DNA of 64,000 nt from Thalassotalea algicola (GCF_012932965.1 NZ_JABBXH010000003.1:641213-705212); one strand, 5' to 3'. Counted from the first letter of the stretch, positions 9,165 to 19,949 are shown. Translations and numbers: made by a program. The notes: generated from the letters alone by a model not told the origin.

Positions 9165-10400
9165 TTAATGCTCAAACGCGGTTTTAAAGAAACTCAATAA
9201 ATTGATGTTAAATTCTTCTGGGCGAATGCATTTGTCAATCTGATCTTTATACTTTGATTGGCTTAAGTCTATATCTTCAATCGCAATAGCTTGATTTAAC
9301 CTTGAATTATAAAACACTTTGACGATTGGATGAGTGGGTTTCGCTTTGTTTAATTCACTAATTAAACCAATTTTCCCGCTATTGAGTTGAACTAAAGTAC
9401 CGACTGGATATACCCCTAAACATTGAATGAACTTTTCTACAAGCTCTTCATCATAGCCAGTAGCGGATTCTTGAATTAACGTTTTAAACGCATTTACTGG
9501 ATGAACTGCATCTTGATAGCACCGGTCTGAAATCATCGCATCATAGCTATCAACAATCGCCATCATACGGCCAAATTTACTGATTTCATCACCTTTTAAT
9601 GCTTTGGGATAACCACTGCCATCTAGTCGTTCATGATGCTCTCTTAATACGGTCATGACAATATGCGATATCTGTGGGGTATCTTCTAAGATTTTTGCGC
9701 CTAGTGCGACGTGGGTTTTTATAATCCCTTCTTCCTTAGCCGACAGTGCAGTAGGTTTATTAAGAATATCATTAGGTAAAAAAACTTTGCCGATATCGTG
9801 TAAAAATGCGCCTAATGTGAGTTGTTCTATTACGTCTCGTTCAAACTTTAAATGCTTGGCAAATATTGCCATCAAAATAGAGCAATTTAGCGAGTGCTCC
9901 ATTAAATAATCGCTTTTAGAGCGCAGGCGAGATAAACAGGCTAATGCGTCTTGGTTTCTAAAAATGGAATCCACCATGGCATCAGTTGTTTCTCTAACTT
10001 CATCGGCATCAACTGACTTGTCTGCTTGTACATTGCCTAGGATTTTACTTTGTAAATTTTTAGCATTGCCATATAAAGCCTGTGCTTGCTTTAGTTCGTC
10101 TTCTAGCGATATTACTTTCTTTCGTCCGACTTTATTAAGCTTAGTTAATGGGCTAGAGCTTATGCTAGGCATAACTTTGTCTACTTCTTCCGCAGCCTTT
10201 TGCTTAAGAGGGTCGATTACAACCTTTTTGATCCCGGCCTCTTTTAACTGCATCACTTTAGCTACGCTTAGCACATAACCTTCAGACTTTAAAATAAAGC
10301 CTTTGTCTTGATAGGAAATTGATTTGACATACATACCCGGCCTTAATTGGGCAATGGGTATTTCTTTGAAATTTTGTGAAGAATTGTCACTTGGCATCAT
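9165..10400 (-). CDS. HD-GYP domain c-di-GMP phosphodiesterase with DUF3391
   Basis: A 411-residue cytosolic protein. Residues about 12-130 are a DUF3391 domain (IAQLRPGMYVKSI, then a basic stretch), and about 140-330 an HD-GYP domain with HD at 201-202 (HDIGKV), HH at 255-256 and GSGYP at 261-265. All metal-ligand motifs are intact, so it is likely an active phosphodiesterase that degrades cyclic di-GMP, affecting motility, biofilm or similar. The start is one of two consecutive ATGs. An 11-bp inverted repeat spans the start codon region, which may control translation. It lies downstream of leuD on the same strand, but the hairpin between them suggests a separate unit. Confidence 0.92.
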   Translation of the reverse strand: MMPSDNSSQNFKEIPIAQLRPGMYVKSISYQDKGFILKSEGYVLSVAKVMQLKEAGIKKVVIDPLKQKAAEEVDKVMPSISSSPLTKLNKVGRKKVISLEDELKQAQALYGNAKNLQSKILGNVQADKSVDADEVRETTDAMVDSIFRNQDALACLSRLRSKSDYLMEHSLNCSILMAIFAKHLKFERDVIEQLTLGAFLHDIGKVFLPNDILNKPTALSAKEEGIIKTHVALGAKILEDTPQISHIVMTVLREHHERLDGSGYPKALKGDEISKFGRMMAIVDSYDAMISDRCYQDAVHPVNAFKTLIQESATGYDEELVEKFIQCLGVYPVGTLVQLNSGKIGLISELNKAKPTHPIVKVFYNSRLNQAIAIEDIDLSQSKYKDQIDKCIRPEEFNINLLSFFKTAFEH

Positions 10401-10427
10401 AATGCTCTATATTGCTGATGCCAAGTG
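10388..10427 (-). promoter_or_regulatory. inverted repeat overlapping the HD-GYP start codon
   Basis: CACTTGGCATC (10388-10398) and GATGCCAAGTG (10417-10427) are perfectly complementary 11-bp arms separated by 18 bases. On the minus strand the downstream arm contains the second ATG of the HD-GYP gene, so in mRNA the start would be base-paired. It could also act as a leuD transcript end, but there is no T-run. Confidence 0.45.
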
Positions 10428-10437
10428 GTTCGTAACA

Positions 10438-11034
10438 TTACTGCCAATTTGCCAGTTTTGTCTCGAAAGTTTCGATGGCATCGAGTTTTTTTAAGGTCCA
10501 GCCAACACTATCTACTCCATTTTCTAGACAATATTGGTGAAATTTATCTAAGGAGAAAGTGTAGCATTTATTATCATGGGTGACTTTATTATTAAGTAAA
10601 TCAACCGTCAACGAATTTGCATTGCCATTGCAAGCCTCAAATAACTCATTAATCTCTTCGTTAGCCAATTTAATCGGTAATATACCGATATTGATACAGT
10701 TGGCATAGAAAATATCTGCAAAGCTTGGTGCAATAATAACTTTAAATCCGAATTCTTGTAATGCCCAAGGTGCATGTTCGCGACTTGAACCACATCCAAA
10801 GTTTTCGCGTGCTAATAAGATACTGGCGCCTTGATATTGTGGTGCATTTAAAATGAAATCTGGGTTAGGTTGAGTACCTTCTCCATCTAAGTATCGCCAG
10901 TCATGAAAAGCATGCTGACCAAAGCCCACCCGTTCAGTTTTTTGTAAAAATTGTTTTGGAATAATGGCGTCGGTATCGACATTCGCAATATCTAAAGGAA
11001 CAACCAAGCCAGAGTGGGTTGAAAATTTATCCAT
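10438..11034 (-). CDS. leuD: 3-isopropylmalate dehydratase small subunit
   Basis: A 198-residue subunit of isopropylmalate isomerase, which interconverts 2- and 3-isopropylmalate in leucine synthesis. The family motifs are present: [20 protein letters not shown] near the start, [20 protein letters not shown] in the middle, and the usual length of about 200 residues. AGGAG precedes the ATG. It is the last gene of leuABCD and follows leuC by 13 bases. It pairs with the LeuC subunit encoded just upstream. Confidence 0.97.
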   Translation of the reverse strand: MDKFSTHSGLVVPLDIANVDTDAIIPKQFLQKTERVGFGQHAFHDWRYLDGEGTQPNPDFILNAPQYQGASILLARENFGCGSSREHAPWALQEFGFKVIIAPSFADIFYANCINIGILPIKLANEEINELFEACNGNANSLTVDLLNNKVTHDNKCYTFSLDKFHQYCLENGVDSVGWTLKKLDAIETFETKLANWQ

Positions 11035-11047
11035 GGGTTTTCTCCTC

Positions 11048-12481
11048 TTATGCTTGGTTAAAATTGGTTAAGTCGACAAATCGACCAGCTATTGCCGCAG
11101 CAGCAGCCATTTCCGGGCTAACTAAATGAGTACGGCTACCACGACCTTGTCTACCTTCAAAATTGCGATTTGACGTAGAGGCACAACGATCTCCTTCTGC
11201 TAGTTTATCGTCGTTCATACCTAAACACATAGAGCAACCAGGTAGGCGCCATTCAAAGCCTGCGTTGGTAAATATTTGAGCTAAACCTTCTTGTTCTGCT
11301 TGCTCACGAACGCGATAAGAACCTGGAACGACAATCGCATCAACCTTGTCTGAAACATGCTTACCTTGCTTAGCAAATTCTGATACAACAGATGCTGCTG
11401 CACGTAAGTCTTCTATGCGAGAATTGGTACATGAGCCGATAAACACTTTGTTAATTTCGATATCGGTGATTTTAGTACCGGCTTCAAGGCCCATATAAGC
11501 TAAAGCCTTAATGCATGAATCTTTTTCTACTTGCTCAGTAAAGTCATCTGGAGATGGCACTTCAGCGTCAATAGTAGTAACTTGACCAGGTGTTGTCCCC
11601 CAAGTGACTTGCGCTTTAATGTCTTTGGCTTCTAACACTAATTCTGCATCGAATGTCGCTTCATCATCAGTTTTTAATGTTTTCCAATTTGCTACTGCTG
11701 CATCCCAGTCAGCTAATTTAGGCGCATATTCTTTATGTTGCAAATAATCAAAAGTCGTTTGATCAGGTGCAATTAAGCCTGCTTTGGCACCAAACTCTAT
11801 ACTCATATTACAGATAGTCATGCGCTCTTCCATGGAAAGTGCAGTGATAGCGTCGCCGCAATACTCAACTACATAACCTGTTGCTCCTGCACTTCCTGTC
11901 TTGCCGATAATTGCTAATATAATGTCTTTAGCGCTAATGCCAGGAGCGACTTGGCCACGTACTTCAATTTTCATGGTTTTAGCTTTGGTTTGACGCAATG
12001 TTTGTGTTGCCAAAACATGCTCAACTTCAGATGTACCAATACCAAATGCTAAAGCACCAACAGCGCCATGTGTTGCTGTATGGGAGTCGCCGCAAACTAT
12101 AATTTGCCCAGGTTGTGTAATACCTAACTCAGGCCCCATGACATGAACAATACCTTGGTTTTTATGGCCCATTCCAAATAGCTTAATGCCAAAGTCTTCA
12201 CAATTTTTTTCTAACGTTCTTAATTGGTTAGCAGCACCTTCACCTGCGGCATCAATCGCTACTGAACGAGTCGATATGTTGTGGTCCATAGTTGCGATAG
12301 TTTTATCTGGTCTACGAACTGGACGGTTATGAAATTTCAAGTTAGCAAAAGCTTGCGGAGAAGTTACTTCATGAATTAAATGACGGTCTACATACAAAAG
12401 CGGTGTTTCACCTGGTGTATCGTCAACGATATGGCGTTGCCACAATTTTTCATACAAGGTTGTTGCATTGGTTGTCGACAT
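11048..12481 (-). CDS. leuC: 3-isopropylmalate dehydratase large subunit
   Basis: A 477-residue aconitase-family protein carrying a [4Fe-4S] cluster. Ligand cysteines are visible in [13 protein letters not shown] and in [10 protein letters not shown]. The active-site strand [20 protein letters not shown] and [14 protein letters not shown] are also intact. It is slightly longer than the E. coli protein (466) because of a short insertion around residues 255-285. It forms the isomerase with LeuD. Two bases separate it from leuB, so translation is likely coupled. Confidence 0.97.
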   Translation of the reverse strand: MSTTNATTLYEKLWQRHIVDDTPGETPLLYVDRHLIHEVTSPQAFANLKFHNRPVRRPDKTIATMDHNISTRSVAIDAAGEGAANQLRTLEKNCEDFGIKLFGMGHKNQGIVHVMGPELGITQPGQIIVCGDSHTATHGAVGALAFGIGTSEVEHVLATQTLRQTKAKTMKIEVRGQVAPGISAKDIILAIIGKTGSAGATGYVVEYCGDAITALSMEERMTICNMSIEFGAKAGLIAPDQTTFDYLQHKEYAPKLADWDAAVANWKTLKTDDEATFDAELVLEAKDIKAQVTWGTTPGQVTTIDAEVPSPDDFTEQVEKDSCIKALAYMGLEAGTKITDIEINKVFIGSCTNSRIEDLRAAASVVSEFAKQGKHVSDKVDAIVVPGSYRVREQAEQEGLAQIFTNAGFEWRLPGCSMCLGMNDDKLAEGDRCASTSNRNFEGRQGRGSRTHLVSPEMAAAAAIAGRFVDLTNFNQA

Positions 12482-12483
12482 GA

Positions 12484-13581
<1,098 letters not shown>

Positions 13582-15147
13582 CTAACTATTTGAAACTTTT
13601 CGATTCGCTTTTTGTTCGCGAATATTCTGTATTTGTTTAGCTCTGTGAATGGCGTTTAAAGCAGAAATTAACGCTTGACCTGATGCTTCGATAACATCGG
13701 TAGCAATGCCGTAACCATGGAAGTTTCGTTGTTGCCAATGAACAACGATATTGGCTACGCCAAGGCCATCTTCACCTTCACCTTTATTGGAAATTTTGTA
13801 ATCTGCCACTTCAATATCATCATTGATACATTTCTTAATGGCTTGATAAAGCGCATCAACAGGACCGTTACCCGTAGCCGACTCCATCATTTGTTCGTCA
13901 CCAACGGCTAACTTCACGCCGGCAGTTGCAAATTTACTGGTACCAGATTGTACTTGTAAGTCTTCAATGCGGTAGTGCTCTTTAGTGTCATGTTGTTGAA
14001 TGTTGAATAATAAAGCTTCTAAATCATCATCGAACACTTGCCCTTTTTTATCCGCTAACTTCAAGAAGTCCGTGTATAGGGTGTCTAAATCAAAATCACT
14101 TTCTTGATAGCCTAGGCTTTCCATGCGGTGCTTAATTACATGACGACCGCTACGAGAAGTTAAGTTCAACTTAGTTTTTGCAATTCCGACACTTTCTGGC
14201 GTCATGATCTCATAGGTGTTGCTGGCTTTTAACATACCGTCTTGGTGAATACCTGAAGAATGACTAAATGCATTGCTACCAACAATGGCCTTATTGGGTT
14301 GCACTGGCATGTTACATAAGTGGCTTACTAACTTAGAGGTACGAGCAATTTCTTGATGATTTATTCCGGTATGTACTCCTAAAATATCAGCACGTGTTTT
14401 CATTATCATCGCAACTTCTTCTAATGAAGCATTACCGGCGCGCTCTCCAATACCATTAATGGTACATTCGATTTGTCTTGCACCTGCATTTACTGCGGCA
14501 ACAGAGTTGGCAACTGCTAGACCTAAATCGTTGTGGCAGTGGACAGAGATAATAGCTTGGTCAATATTGGGTACACGATTAAATAAGTTATCAATAATGC
14601 CGCCAAATTCATGAGGCAGTGTATAGCCGACCGTGTCGGGAATGTTAATGGTTGTAGCGCCCGCTTTAATTGCGTTTTCGACCATGCGACACAAATTGTC
14701 AATTGGGGTGCGACCAGCATCTTCGCAAGAAAATTCAACATCATCGGTAAACTGTCTAGCATACTTAACGGCGTGAACTGCCATGGCTTCTACATCAGAA
14801 AAATCTTTACGTAATTTTTGCTGAACGTGGACATCAGATGTTGAAATAAAAGTGTGAATTCGAAATTGTTCGGCAACACTTAACGCGTCAGCACAAGCTT
14901 TTATATCGCCTTCAACCGCTCGAGATAGGCCACACACAATAGAGTTTTTTACAGTTTTTGCGATTTGTTGAACCGAATTAAAGTCACCTGGTGAAGAAAC
15001 TGGAAAGCCAGCTTCAATGATGTCCACCCCTAAGCGCTCTATGGCTTGAGCAATTTGAAGTTTTTCATGCACTGATAAGCTTGCGGTTAATGCTTGTTCG
15101 CCATCGCGTAATGTGGTGTCAAAAATGATTACCTTGTTGTCCATCAT
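13582..15147 (-). CDS. leuA: 2-isopropylmalate synthase
   Basis: A 521-residue enzyme condensing acetyl-CoA and 2-ketoisovalerate, the first committed leucine step. The N-terminal TIM barrel starts [16 protein letters not shown] with the metal-binding Asp. It also contains [25 protein letters not shown] and [12 protein letters not shown]. The C-terminal 120 or so residues are the LeuA dimer regulatory domain for leucine feedback. First gene of leuABCD; its leader carries a transcription attenuator (see the leader peptide and terminator entries). Confidence 0.97.
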   Translation of the reverse strand: MMDNKVIIFDTTLRDGEQALTASLSVHEKLQIAQAIERLGVDIIEAGFPVSSPGDFNSVQQIAKTVKNSIVCGLSRAVEGDIKACADALSVAEQFRIHTFISTSDVHVQQKLRKDFSDVEAMAVHAVKYARQFTDDVEFSCEDAGRTPIDNLCRMVENAIKAGATTINIPDTVGYTLPHEFGGIIDNLFNRVPNIDQAIISVHCHNDLGLAVANSVAAVNAGARQIECTINGIGERAGNASLEEVAMIMKTRADILGVHTGINHQEIARTSKLVSHLCNMPVQPNKAIVGSNAFSHSSGIHQDGMLKASNTYEIMTPESVGIAKTKLNLTSRSGRHVIKHRMESLGYQESDFDLDTLYTDFLKLADKKGQVFDDDLEALLFNIQQHDTKEHYRIEDLQVQSGTSKFATAGVKLAVGDEQMMESATGNGPVDALYQAIKKCINDDIEVADYKISNKGEGEDGLGVANIVVHWQQRNFHGYGIATDVIEASGQALISALNAIHRAKQIQNIREQKANRKVSNS

Positions 15148-15197
15148 TCTTCCCTATATTTCCCAATTTGATCAAAGGTTTGCTAAGAATGCGGGCA

Positions 15198-15228
15198 TAA
15201 AAAAACCCGCGGTTATTAGCGCGGGTTT
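15198..15228 (-). terminator. leu operon attenuator terminator
   Basis: On the minus strand a perfect 9-bp stem AAACCCGCG/CGCGGGTTT with an 8-base loop runs directly into seven T, 50 bases before leuA. The 5' arm plus one base (AAACCCGCGC, plus-strand 15219-15228) can instead pair with GCGCG and GGTTT inside the leader peptide coding region (15259-15271) through a 3-base bulge. The two structures therefore exclude one another, the normal layout of a ribosome-stalling attenuator. Confidence 0.9.
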
Positions 15229-15246
15229 CTTAGTTATTCTTTACTT

Positions 15247-15324
15247 TTAAGCAACAACAAACCATCCGCGCATCTTTTTTGCGAGGAGGAGGTTAATAAT
15301 TGTCGTTACGAAAATATTTTGCAT
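15247..15324 (-). CDS. leuL: leu operon leader peptide
   Basis: A 25-codon open frame starting ATG at 15324, with three consecutive CTC leucine codons at positions 12-14 (NLLLAKK) and ending VVA-stop at 15247. It is too short for usual gene calling. It lies between a good promoter and the attenuator terminator of leuABCD. When charged tRNA-Leu reading CTC is scarce, a ribosome stalled here would leave GCGCG-GAT-GGTTT free to form the antiterminator and let transcription enter leuA. E. coli leuL uses four CUA codons in the same role; here the codon is CTC. No strong Shine-Dalgarno is visible. Confidence 0.85.
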   Translation of the reverse strand: MQNIFVTTIINLLLAKKMRGWFVVA

Positions 15325-15369
15325 CTGAAAATAATTTTTAGAGTTTCTACTTAAAAGTTAATGAACATA

Positions 15370-15399
15370 TTAGTAACTTAGTTGTTAGCCTAAAGTCAA
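15370..15399 (-). promoter_or_regulatory. probable sigma-70 promoter of the leu operon
   Basis: On the minus strand TTGACT (15399-15394) and TACTAA (15375-15370) are spaced by 18 bases. They lie about 45 bases ahead of the leader peptide start. Confidence 0.6.
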
Positions 15400-15678
15400 T
15401 AACTATTTTTTATTGATTGAATTTGTCGATATATAAGTTGGTTAACCGGCAACTAAACTACCAATTGAATCATTGGTAACTCTTTGTCTTTAATGATGTA
15501 TTCAGATAATTTACATTTTTCATCGCGCAATTGTGCGCATCAGCCGTTTGGCTTTGATAGAATGATACGCGATGATTTTGCACGTTATTATTGCTGTAGT
15601 TATTTTGTAATGTGCCAACTATAAATCAAATTTAATAAAATACACCCAAACTTAATCCATTAATGAGCGGCTAGCATT
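15400..15678. other. intergenic region between leu promoter and glycerophosphotransferase gene
   Basis: No gene is seen. Two dyads are present: AGTTGGTTAACCGGCAACT (15436-15454) and TACCAAT-N6-ATTGGTA (15459-15478, perfect 7-bp arms). They lie upstream of the leu promoter at a distance typical of activator sites, for example a LysR-type regulator such as LeuO, but this is only positional inference. The plus-strand gene promoter should lie to the right; no clear one was picked. Confidence 0.35.
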
Positions 15679-16716
15679 ATGTCAGCAAAGAAGTTTTTGC
15701 TTTATATTTCTCAAAACTATTCGTTTGCAATATTACGACCATTGCAGACGGCAATAAAAGCTAGAGGAGATGAAGTAAAATGGTTTGTAAAGGGGAATGA
15801 CGTTAATTTGGATTTCTTTAAAGATGATGAGCATTGCTTACCTTCAGTCGATGACATCATGGCGTTTAAGCCTGATGCCATTTTTGTTCCGGGAAATATA
15901 ATTCCTGATTTTTTACCGGGGTTGAAAGTAGCTGTATTTCATGGTTTTAATGTTGAAAAACGTTCCGATAGTCGAGGGCATTTTAATATACGAGGGTGCT
16001 TTGATTTGTACTGCACTCAAGGTCCTAATACCACCAAACCTTTTCAAGAATTAGCAAAACAGCATGAGTTTTTTAGTGTAGCGGAAACAGGCTGGCCGGC
16101 TGTTGATTCATTGCATGATTACCAACCACAACAGAATAAGAAACCTGTAGTGTTAATGTGCTCAACATTTTCTAAGCAGTTAAGTTGTGCGCCACATTTG
16201 TTCGAGCAAGTAAAAAAATTGAGTGCTAGCGGTCGGTGGCAATGGCTTGTGCAATTTCACCCTAAAATGGACTCTGCTGTTGTCGAAAAATATAAAAGTA
16301 TTCAAAGTGAGCATTTAACATTTGTTGAAACAGATAATGTTTTACCACTATTACAACAGGCTGATGTCATGTTGTGTGATACTTCATCAGTGTTATTGAT
16401 GTTTTTATTATTGAGTAAACCTGTAGTGACGTTTAAAAACTCCAACCCTAAAGACTATTTGGTGGATTTTGAACAGGCTGACCTGTTGGAAGAAAAAATT
16501 GCATTTGCGCTCACTAAACCGACTTACTTGATGGAAAAGATAACCGAATTTCAACGTCAAACCCATCCTTATAATGATGGTAAGTCGGCAGAGCGAGTAT
16601 TAGGTGCTGTAGATGAGAGGTTGGCAGGGAGCCATCAACCGGTGAAAGCGAAACCCTTAAACTTAATCAGAACGTTTAAAGCACGCAAGCGTTTAAAGTA
16701 TTGGAAATTTTGGTAA
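15679..16716 (+). CDS. CDP-glycerol glycerophosphotransferase family protein
   Basis: A 345-residue GT-B-like protein of the TagB/TagF class. The key landmarks of that class are visible: His88 in FHGFNVEKR, His194 in QFHPKMD and the CDTSSVLLMFLLLSKPVV segment (Asp234 to Ser237) that holds the CDP-glycerol phosphates in TagF. There is no signal peptide or membrane helix; the basic C-terminus (KARKRLKYWKFW) may bind membrane. Such enzymes add glycerol-phosphate to a polymer or lipid-linked sugar. A second family member and a CDP-glycerol-forming enzyme are encoded 2-3 kb away on the opposite strand, so it likely works in the same surface-polymer pathway. Confidence 0.8.
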   Translation: MSAKKFLLYISQNYSFAILRPLQTAIKARGDEVKWFVKGNDVNLDFFKDDEHCLPSVDDIMAFKPDAIFVPGNIIPDFLPGLKVAVFHGFNVEKRSDSRGHFNIRGCFDLYCTQGPNTTKPFQELAKQHEFFSVAETGWPAVDSLHDYQPQQNKKPVVLMCSTFSKQLSCAPHLFEQVKKLSASGRWQWLVQFHPKMDSAVVEKYKSIQSEHLTFVETDNVLPLLQQADVMLCDTSSVLLMFLLLSKPVVTFKNSNPKDYLVDFEQADLLEEKIAFALTKPTYLMEKITEFQRQTHPYNDGKSAERVLGAVDERLAGSHQPVKAKPLNLIRTFKARKRLKYWKFW

Positions 16717-16859
16717 GTTCATTAAGGTGTGTTGAACTTTGGTAAATGTTTTCGCCGCCACATAAAGTGACTTATACAGAGCAAATTAACAGCCATGCAG
16801 CTAGCTTTTACCAAAGAACAATACGTCCTGAACTCTATTGTGAAATTTTTTAGCAGAAG

Positions 16860-18404
16860 CTATTTTAAATTATATTCGACATTAAAGAAGATGTTGATGT
16901 CAGTATCGTCTTTTATATCGTTTTCAAATGTCGATTCGCTAAAACTTGCTCCTAACATGTAACGCCAGTTTTTATAGCTATATTGCACCTTACCCGAAAG
17001 TTCCAGCAAGTCTTCTGCAATTGGGGTCAAGGTATTACCGATTAGTGGGTTTTCAGGTGCTTTATCGCTGTTATCTTTGTTGAGTTGCAACCAACGCAGT
17101 TTGAGTTGATAACCGATATTATCTTTTACTTGTGAAATGCCGCCAAAAACTACACTGGTAGCATCACTTTCATATAAGCTACCAATGGTTCTACCGTTGT
17201 AACGCATGCCTGTTTGATAGATATGGTGCTCGTAATAGCAGTCGCCTATTTCTGAGCTGCCATCGCCATTGTTGCCATCTCGACAAGTGGCATGGGTATC
17301 GGTCCACTCAGTAAATACTCGCCAGCTTCGCTCTAAGAGATTAACGCGGGTATCAAAGCCGAATTGATAGCGTTCTTCACCTAGTATGCTTAAACCACCT
17401 TTACTATCGCCGTCCTCAGCAAACGACGAAAAATAAAGGCCAATAGGGTGATTAAATAATGCTGTTGACCATCGAATATCATAGCCAGCCATTTGGTTAC
17501 CAGGCTCTTGTCCAGCAGCACATTCCTCTTGACTTGGGCCGTTACCGCCACAATTATCCAGTCCTTTTAATACGTCCCAAAATGTACTTAAATCGCTTGG
17601 TCTTCCATTACCAGCCCATTGGGCTAAACGCGTTACTCCAACTTCCCAGTTTTGAGTCGGTCGAAAGTTGAATCTAAAGCCCCAAAGTAGAGTATCTTTA
17701 ACGTCACGATCGTCGTCCATTTGTCCCATAAAGGTCGTTACTGTCCACGGAATTTTATGTGATGTGAATGGAATGGTGACCGGTGTGGCCGATTTACGTG
17801 ATAGGGCGATCGCCGGCATTGGCCTAGCATTGTTTGTCATACTTAAGCTTGTATCCCAAGCTGGCCCCCACCATCTATCTTGCATGCCAAAAGATAGCAC
17901 CCAATTGCCTAAATAGGCTGCGATATAGCTTTCATCATAGCTGAGCTTTTCGCCATCACTTGGTGAGTTGTTATATCGAGGCGAAAACTTGAACGCGAAA
18001 TGGTCTGTTAAGAAGCTCGTGTGAACTTGGAAGTTGGCACTATCACGGTAACTATCACCAAAACTTGTGTAACGGCTGTCTTGATTTGCTCCATTTACCT
18101 CAATGCGCTTTTGACTTTTTTTAGCCAATCTCAATTGGTGTCGGACATAGTAATAAGCATTGAGTGTTTCATCATCAAGTAAATGACTAGCCACTTGTGA
18201 TAAATCTTGTGCTATGTCATGCCACATTAAAGGGAATGTAGTTGTTGGTGTCGTGATAATGTTTTGATCAGCCAGATGTTCAATACTCTCTCTTAAGAAT
18301 ATATCACTGGTATCTACCCATGGCTCAGCTGTAGTGACGTAACTGATACTGAGTAACGTAATAAGGGTAAGTATCTTATTTTTAAAAGAGTAAAATTTGG
18401 ACAT
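16860..18404 (-). CDS. capsule assembly Wzi family outer-membrane protein
   Basis: A 514-residue protein with an N-terminal signal peptide (hydrophobic residues about 11-26, cleavage near TTA-EPW). The short helical region after it (DTSDIFLRESIEHLADQNII) and the later RWWGPAWDTSLSMTNNARPMP segment match the Wzi beta-barrel family. The alternating aromatic strands and final Tyr/Leu residues fit an outer-membrane barrel. Wzi in E. coli is a surface lectin that anchors group 1 capsule. Here the gene ends an apparent operon with two CDP-glycerol genes (7 bases after the cytidylyltransferase), suggesting it retains a glycerol-phosphate-containing polymer. Confidence 0.85.
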   Translation of the reverse strand: MSKFYSFKNKILTLITLLSISYVTTAEPWVDTSDIFLRESIEHLADQNIITTPTTTFPLMWHDIAQDLSQVASHLLDDETLNAYYYVRHQLRLAKKSQKRIEVNGANQDSRYTSFGDSYRDSANFQVHTSFLTDHFAFKFSPRYNNSPSDGEKLSYDESYIAAYLGNWVLSFGMQDRWWGPAWDTSLSMTNNARPMPAIALSRKSATPVTIPFTSHKIPWTVTTFMGQMDDDRDVKDTLLWGFRFNFRPTQNWEVGVTRLAQWAGNGRPSDLSTFWDVLKGLDNCGGNGPSQEECAAGQEPGNQMAGYDIRWSTALFNHPIGLYFSSFAEDGDSKGGLSILGEERYQFGFDTRVNLLERSWRVFTEWTDTHATCRDGNNGDGSSEIGDCYYEHHIYQTGMRYNGRTIGSLYESDATSVVFGGISQVKDNIGYQLKLRWLQLNKDNSDKAPENPLIGNTLTPIAEDLLELSGKVQYSYKNWRYMLGASFSESTFENDIKDDTDINIFFNVEYNLK

Positions 18405-18411
18405 TCGTAGC

Positions 18412-18831
18412 TTATTTAACTAAATCGCCTAGTGCTTTACGTAGAATCGTACTTGAAGTATGTGTGGTGTACGGGAAATACATGATCTCAACACCGAATT
18501 CATTGAATTCTTTCTCGATTTTGTTCCATTTATCAGTACCTTTCCAATCATCACCAACAAACATCATATCGAACTTTAAGTTATTCCACGCTTCCATCTT
18601 GTCATAACTGGTTTGTGGCACCACTTCATCAACAAACTTTACTGCTTCAACAATTTCCATGCGTTCGTTAAATGGAATAATTGGCTTTTTACTTTTGGCT
18701 GACATCGATAATTCATCACTGGTTACACCAACGATTAAGTAGTCACATTCCAACTTAGCGCGTTTTAGTACATTTAAATGACCGATATGAAACATATCAA
18801 AAACGCCAGTGGTATAACCTATTTTCTTCAT
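18412..18831 (-). CDS. glycerol-3-phosphate cytidylyltransferase (TagD-like)
   Basis: A 139-residue nucleotidyltransferase with the N-terminal TTGVFDMFHIGHLNVLKRAK (HIGH motif at 16-19). The size and the sequence IVGVTSDEL...GDDWKG are those of TagD/GCT, which makes CDP-glycerol from CTP and glycerol 3-phosphate. The C-terminal motif is HTSSTILRKAL instead of the classical RTSGISTT, a modest variation that could also fit a relative acting on a similar alcohol phosphate. It sits between a glycerophosphotransferase gene and wzi on the same strand and would supply their donor. Confidence 0.85.
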   Translation of the reverse strand: MKKIGYTTGVFDMFHIGHLNVLKRAKLECDYLIVGVTSDELSMSAKSKKPIIPFNERMEIVEAVKFVDEVVPQTSYDKMEAWNNLKFDMMFVGDDWKGTDKWNKIEKEFNEFGVEIMYFPYTTHTSSTILRKALGDLVK

Positions 18832-18887
18832 TATTTGCCTATTTTTTTAGGTTGAAATGGTTAATTTTCGCAAGTTTAGCACAGCCA

Positions 18888-19949
18888 TTAGTGACTGAGT
18901 AGATAGTCTGCTATGCGTTTGCTCGCTTGACCATCAAGTTTGCCAGCAAGCTTTTCACTAAATGATAATCTGACTTGTTCTAATTGCTTAGGATTTTGGT
19001 AGTGACTATCGACTAAATTACGTAATTGCCTATACTTTTGGGCATGTACAGCAATGTCCGCATATTCGCCATAATCTTGATCCATACGTTTTTTAAAGCG
19101 ATAGCTAAATATGCCACGGTAACTCCAGCGCAACTTAAGAAAGTCACACCAAATGACTGGCTTATTAAGTGCGGCAAATTCAAATAATGCAGAAGAGGCA
19201 TCACTGATAAGAATATCGGCAGTTGCTAAAAATGGTACTAGTGAATAATCTTCGACTTTGGCAAGGTAAACATTGTCAAAGGTTGACCAGTGATTGAGCA
19301 GTGCTTGCTGTTTTTTATACTTCTCTTTACTAACAGAAAAATAATGAGGCTTGATTAAGATATTATAATCGGTGAAGTCACTTGGCCAATTTTTGGGGAA
19401 ACACTCTATGCTGCTTGGGTAAAATGTTGGTGCATAAACTAACGTAGGTTTTTGATCGTTTAAACCTAGTTCATCTAGATTAAAACCAACTTTCTCACCG
19501 CTAATGATAGGGTCGAGCTTAGAGAATCCAACGTCAATAAACGTATCATTAGGGTACATTTCATTAAATCGGGCAGTACGATACGCACCCTCTACAAAAC
19601 GAACCGTAGTAGGTGTATCTGATTTCGTATAGTAGCTAGCTTTCGGGCCAATTCCGTGGCCAAGCTGAACTGACTTACTTACCGTGTGTATTTGGTCTAA
19701 ATGAGGATAAGCATTGGCAAATACAATCCAGTCTGCGTTTTGCTTCAAGTAATACTTAGTCGCTTGTTCTTGGTCATTTACCCAAGTAGCAGTTAACTGC
19801 GCTTGATCAATAATCCCTTCAACAATACTGTCATGGTTGCTGTGATAGAAAACAAATGAGACCTGACAATTGCGAGCTTTTAGTTCCTGATATACAGGTA
19901 AGTACTGTGGCAAATAGTACAAATGTAAAACATCAAATATTACATGCAT
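18888..19949 (-). CDS. CDP-glycerol glycerophosphotransferase family protein
   Basis: A 353-residue protein starting MHVIFDVLHLYYLPQYLP. Class landmarks are LGHGIGPKASYY (first His), ILIKPHYFSVSKEKY (second His) and ISDASSALFEFAALNKPVIWCD. It is a distinct paralogue of the protein encoded at 15679. It is the first gene of the minus-strand trio with the cytidylyltransferase and wzi. It probably adds glycerol phosphate to a cell-surface glycan. The acceptor is not known from the sequence. Confidence 0.8.
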   Translation of the reverse strand: MHVIFDVLHLYYLPQYLPVYQELKARNCQVSFVFYHSNHDSIVEGIIDQAQLTATWVNDQEQATKYYLKQNADWIVFANAYPHLDQIHTVSKSVQLGHGIGPKASYYTKSDTPTTVRFVEGAYRTARFNEMYPNDTFIDVGFSKLDPIISGEKVGFNLDELGLNDQKPTLVYAPTFYPSSIECFPKNWPSDFTDYNILIKPHYFSVSKEKYKKQQALLNHWSTFDNVYLAKVEDYSLVPFLATADILISDASSALFEFAALNKPVIWCDFLKLRWSYRGIFSYRFKKRMDQDYGEYADIAVHAQKYRQLRNLVDSHYQNPKQLEQVRLSFSEKLAGKLDGQASKRIADYLLSH

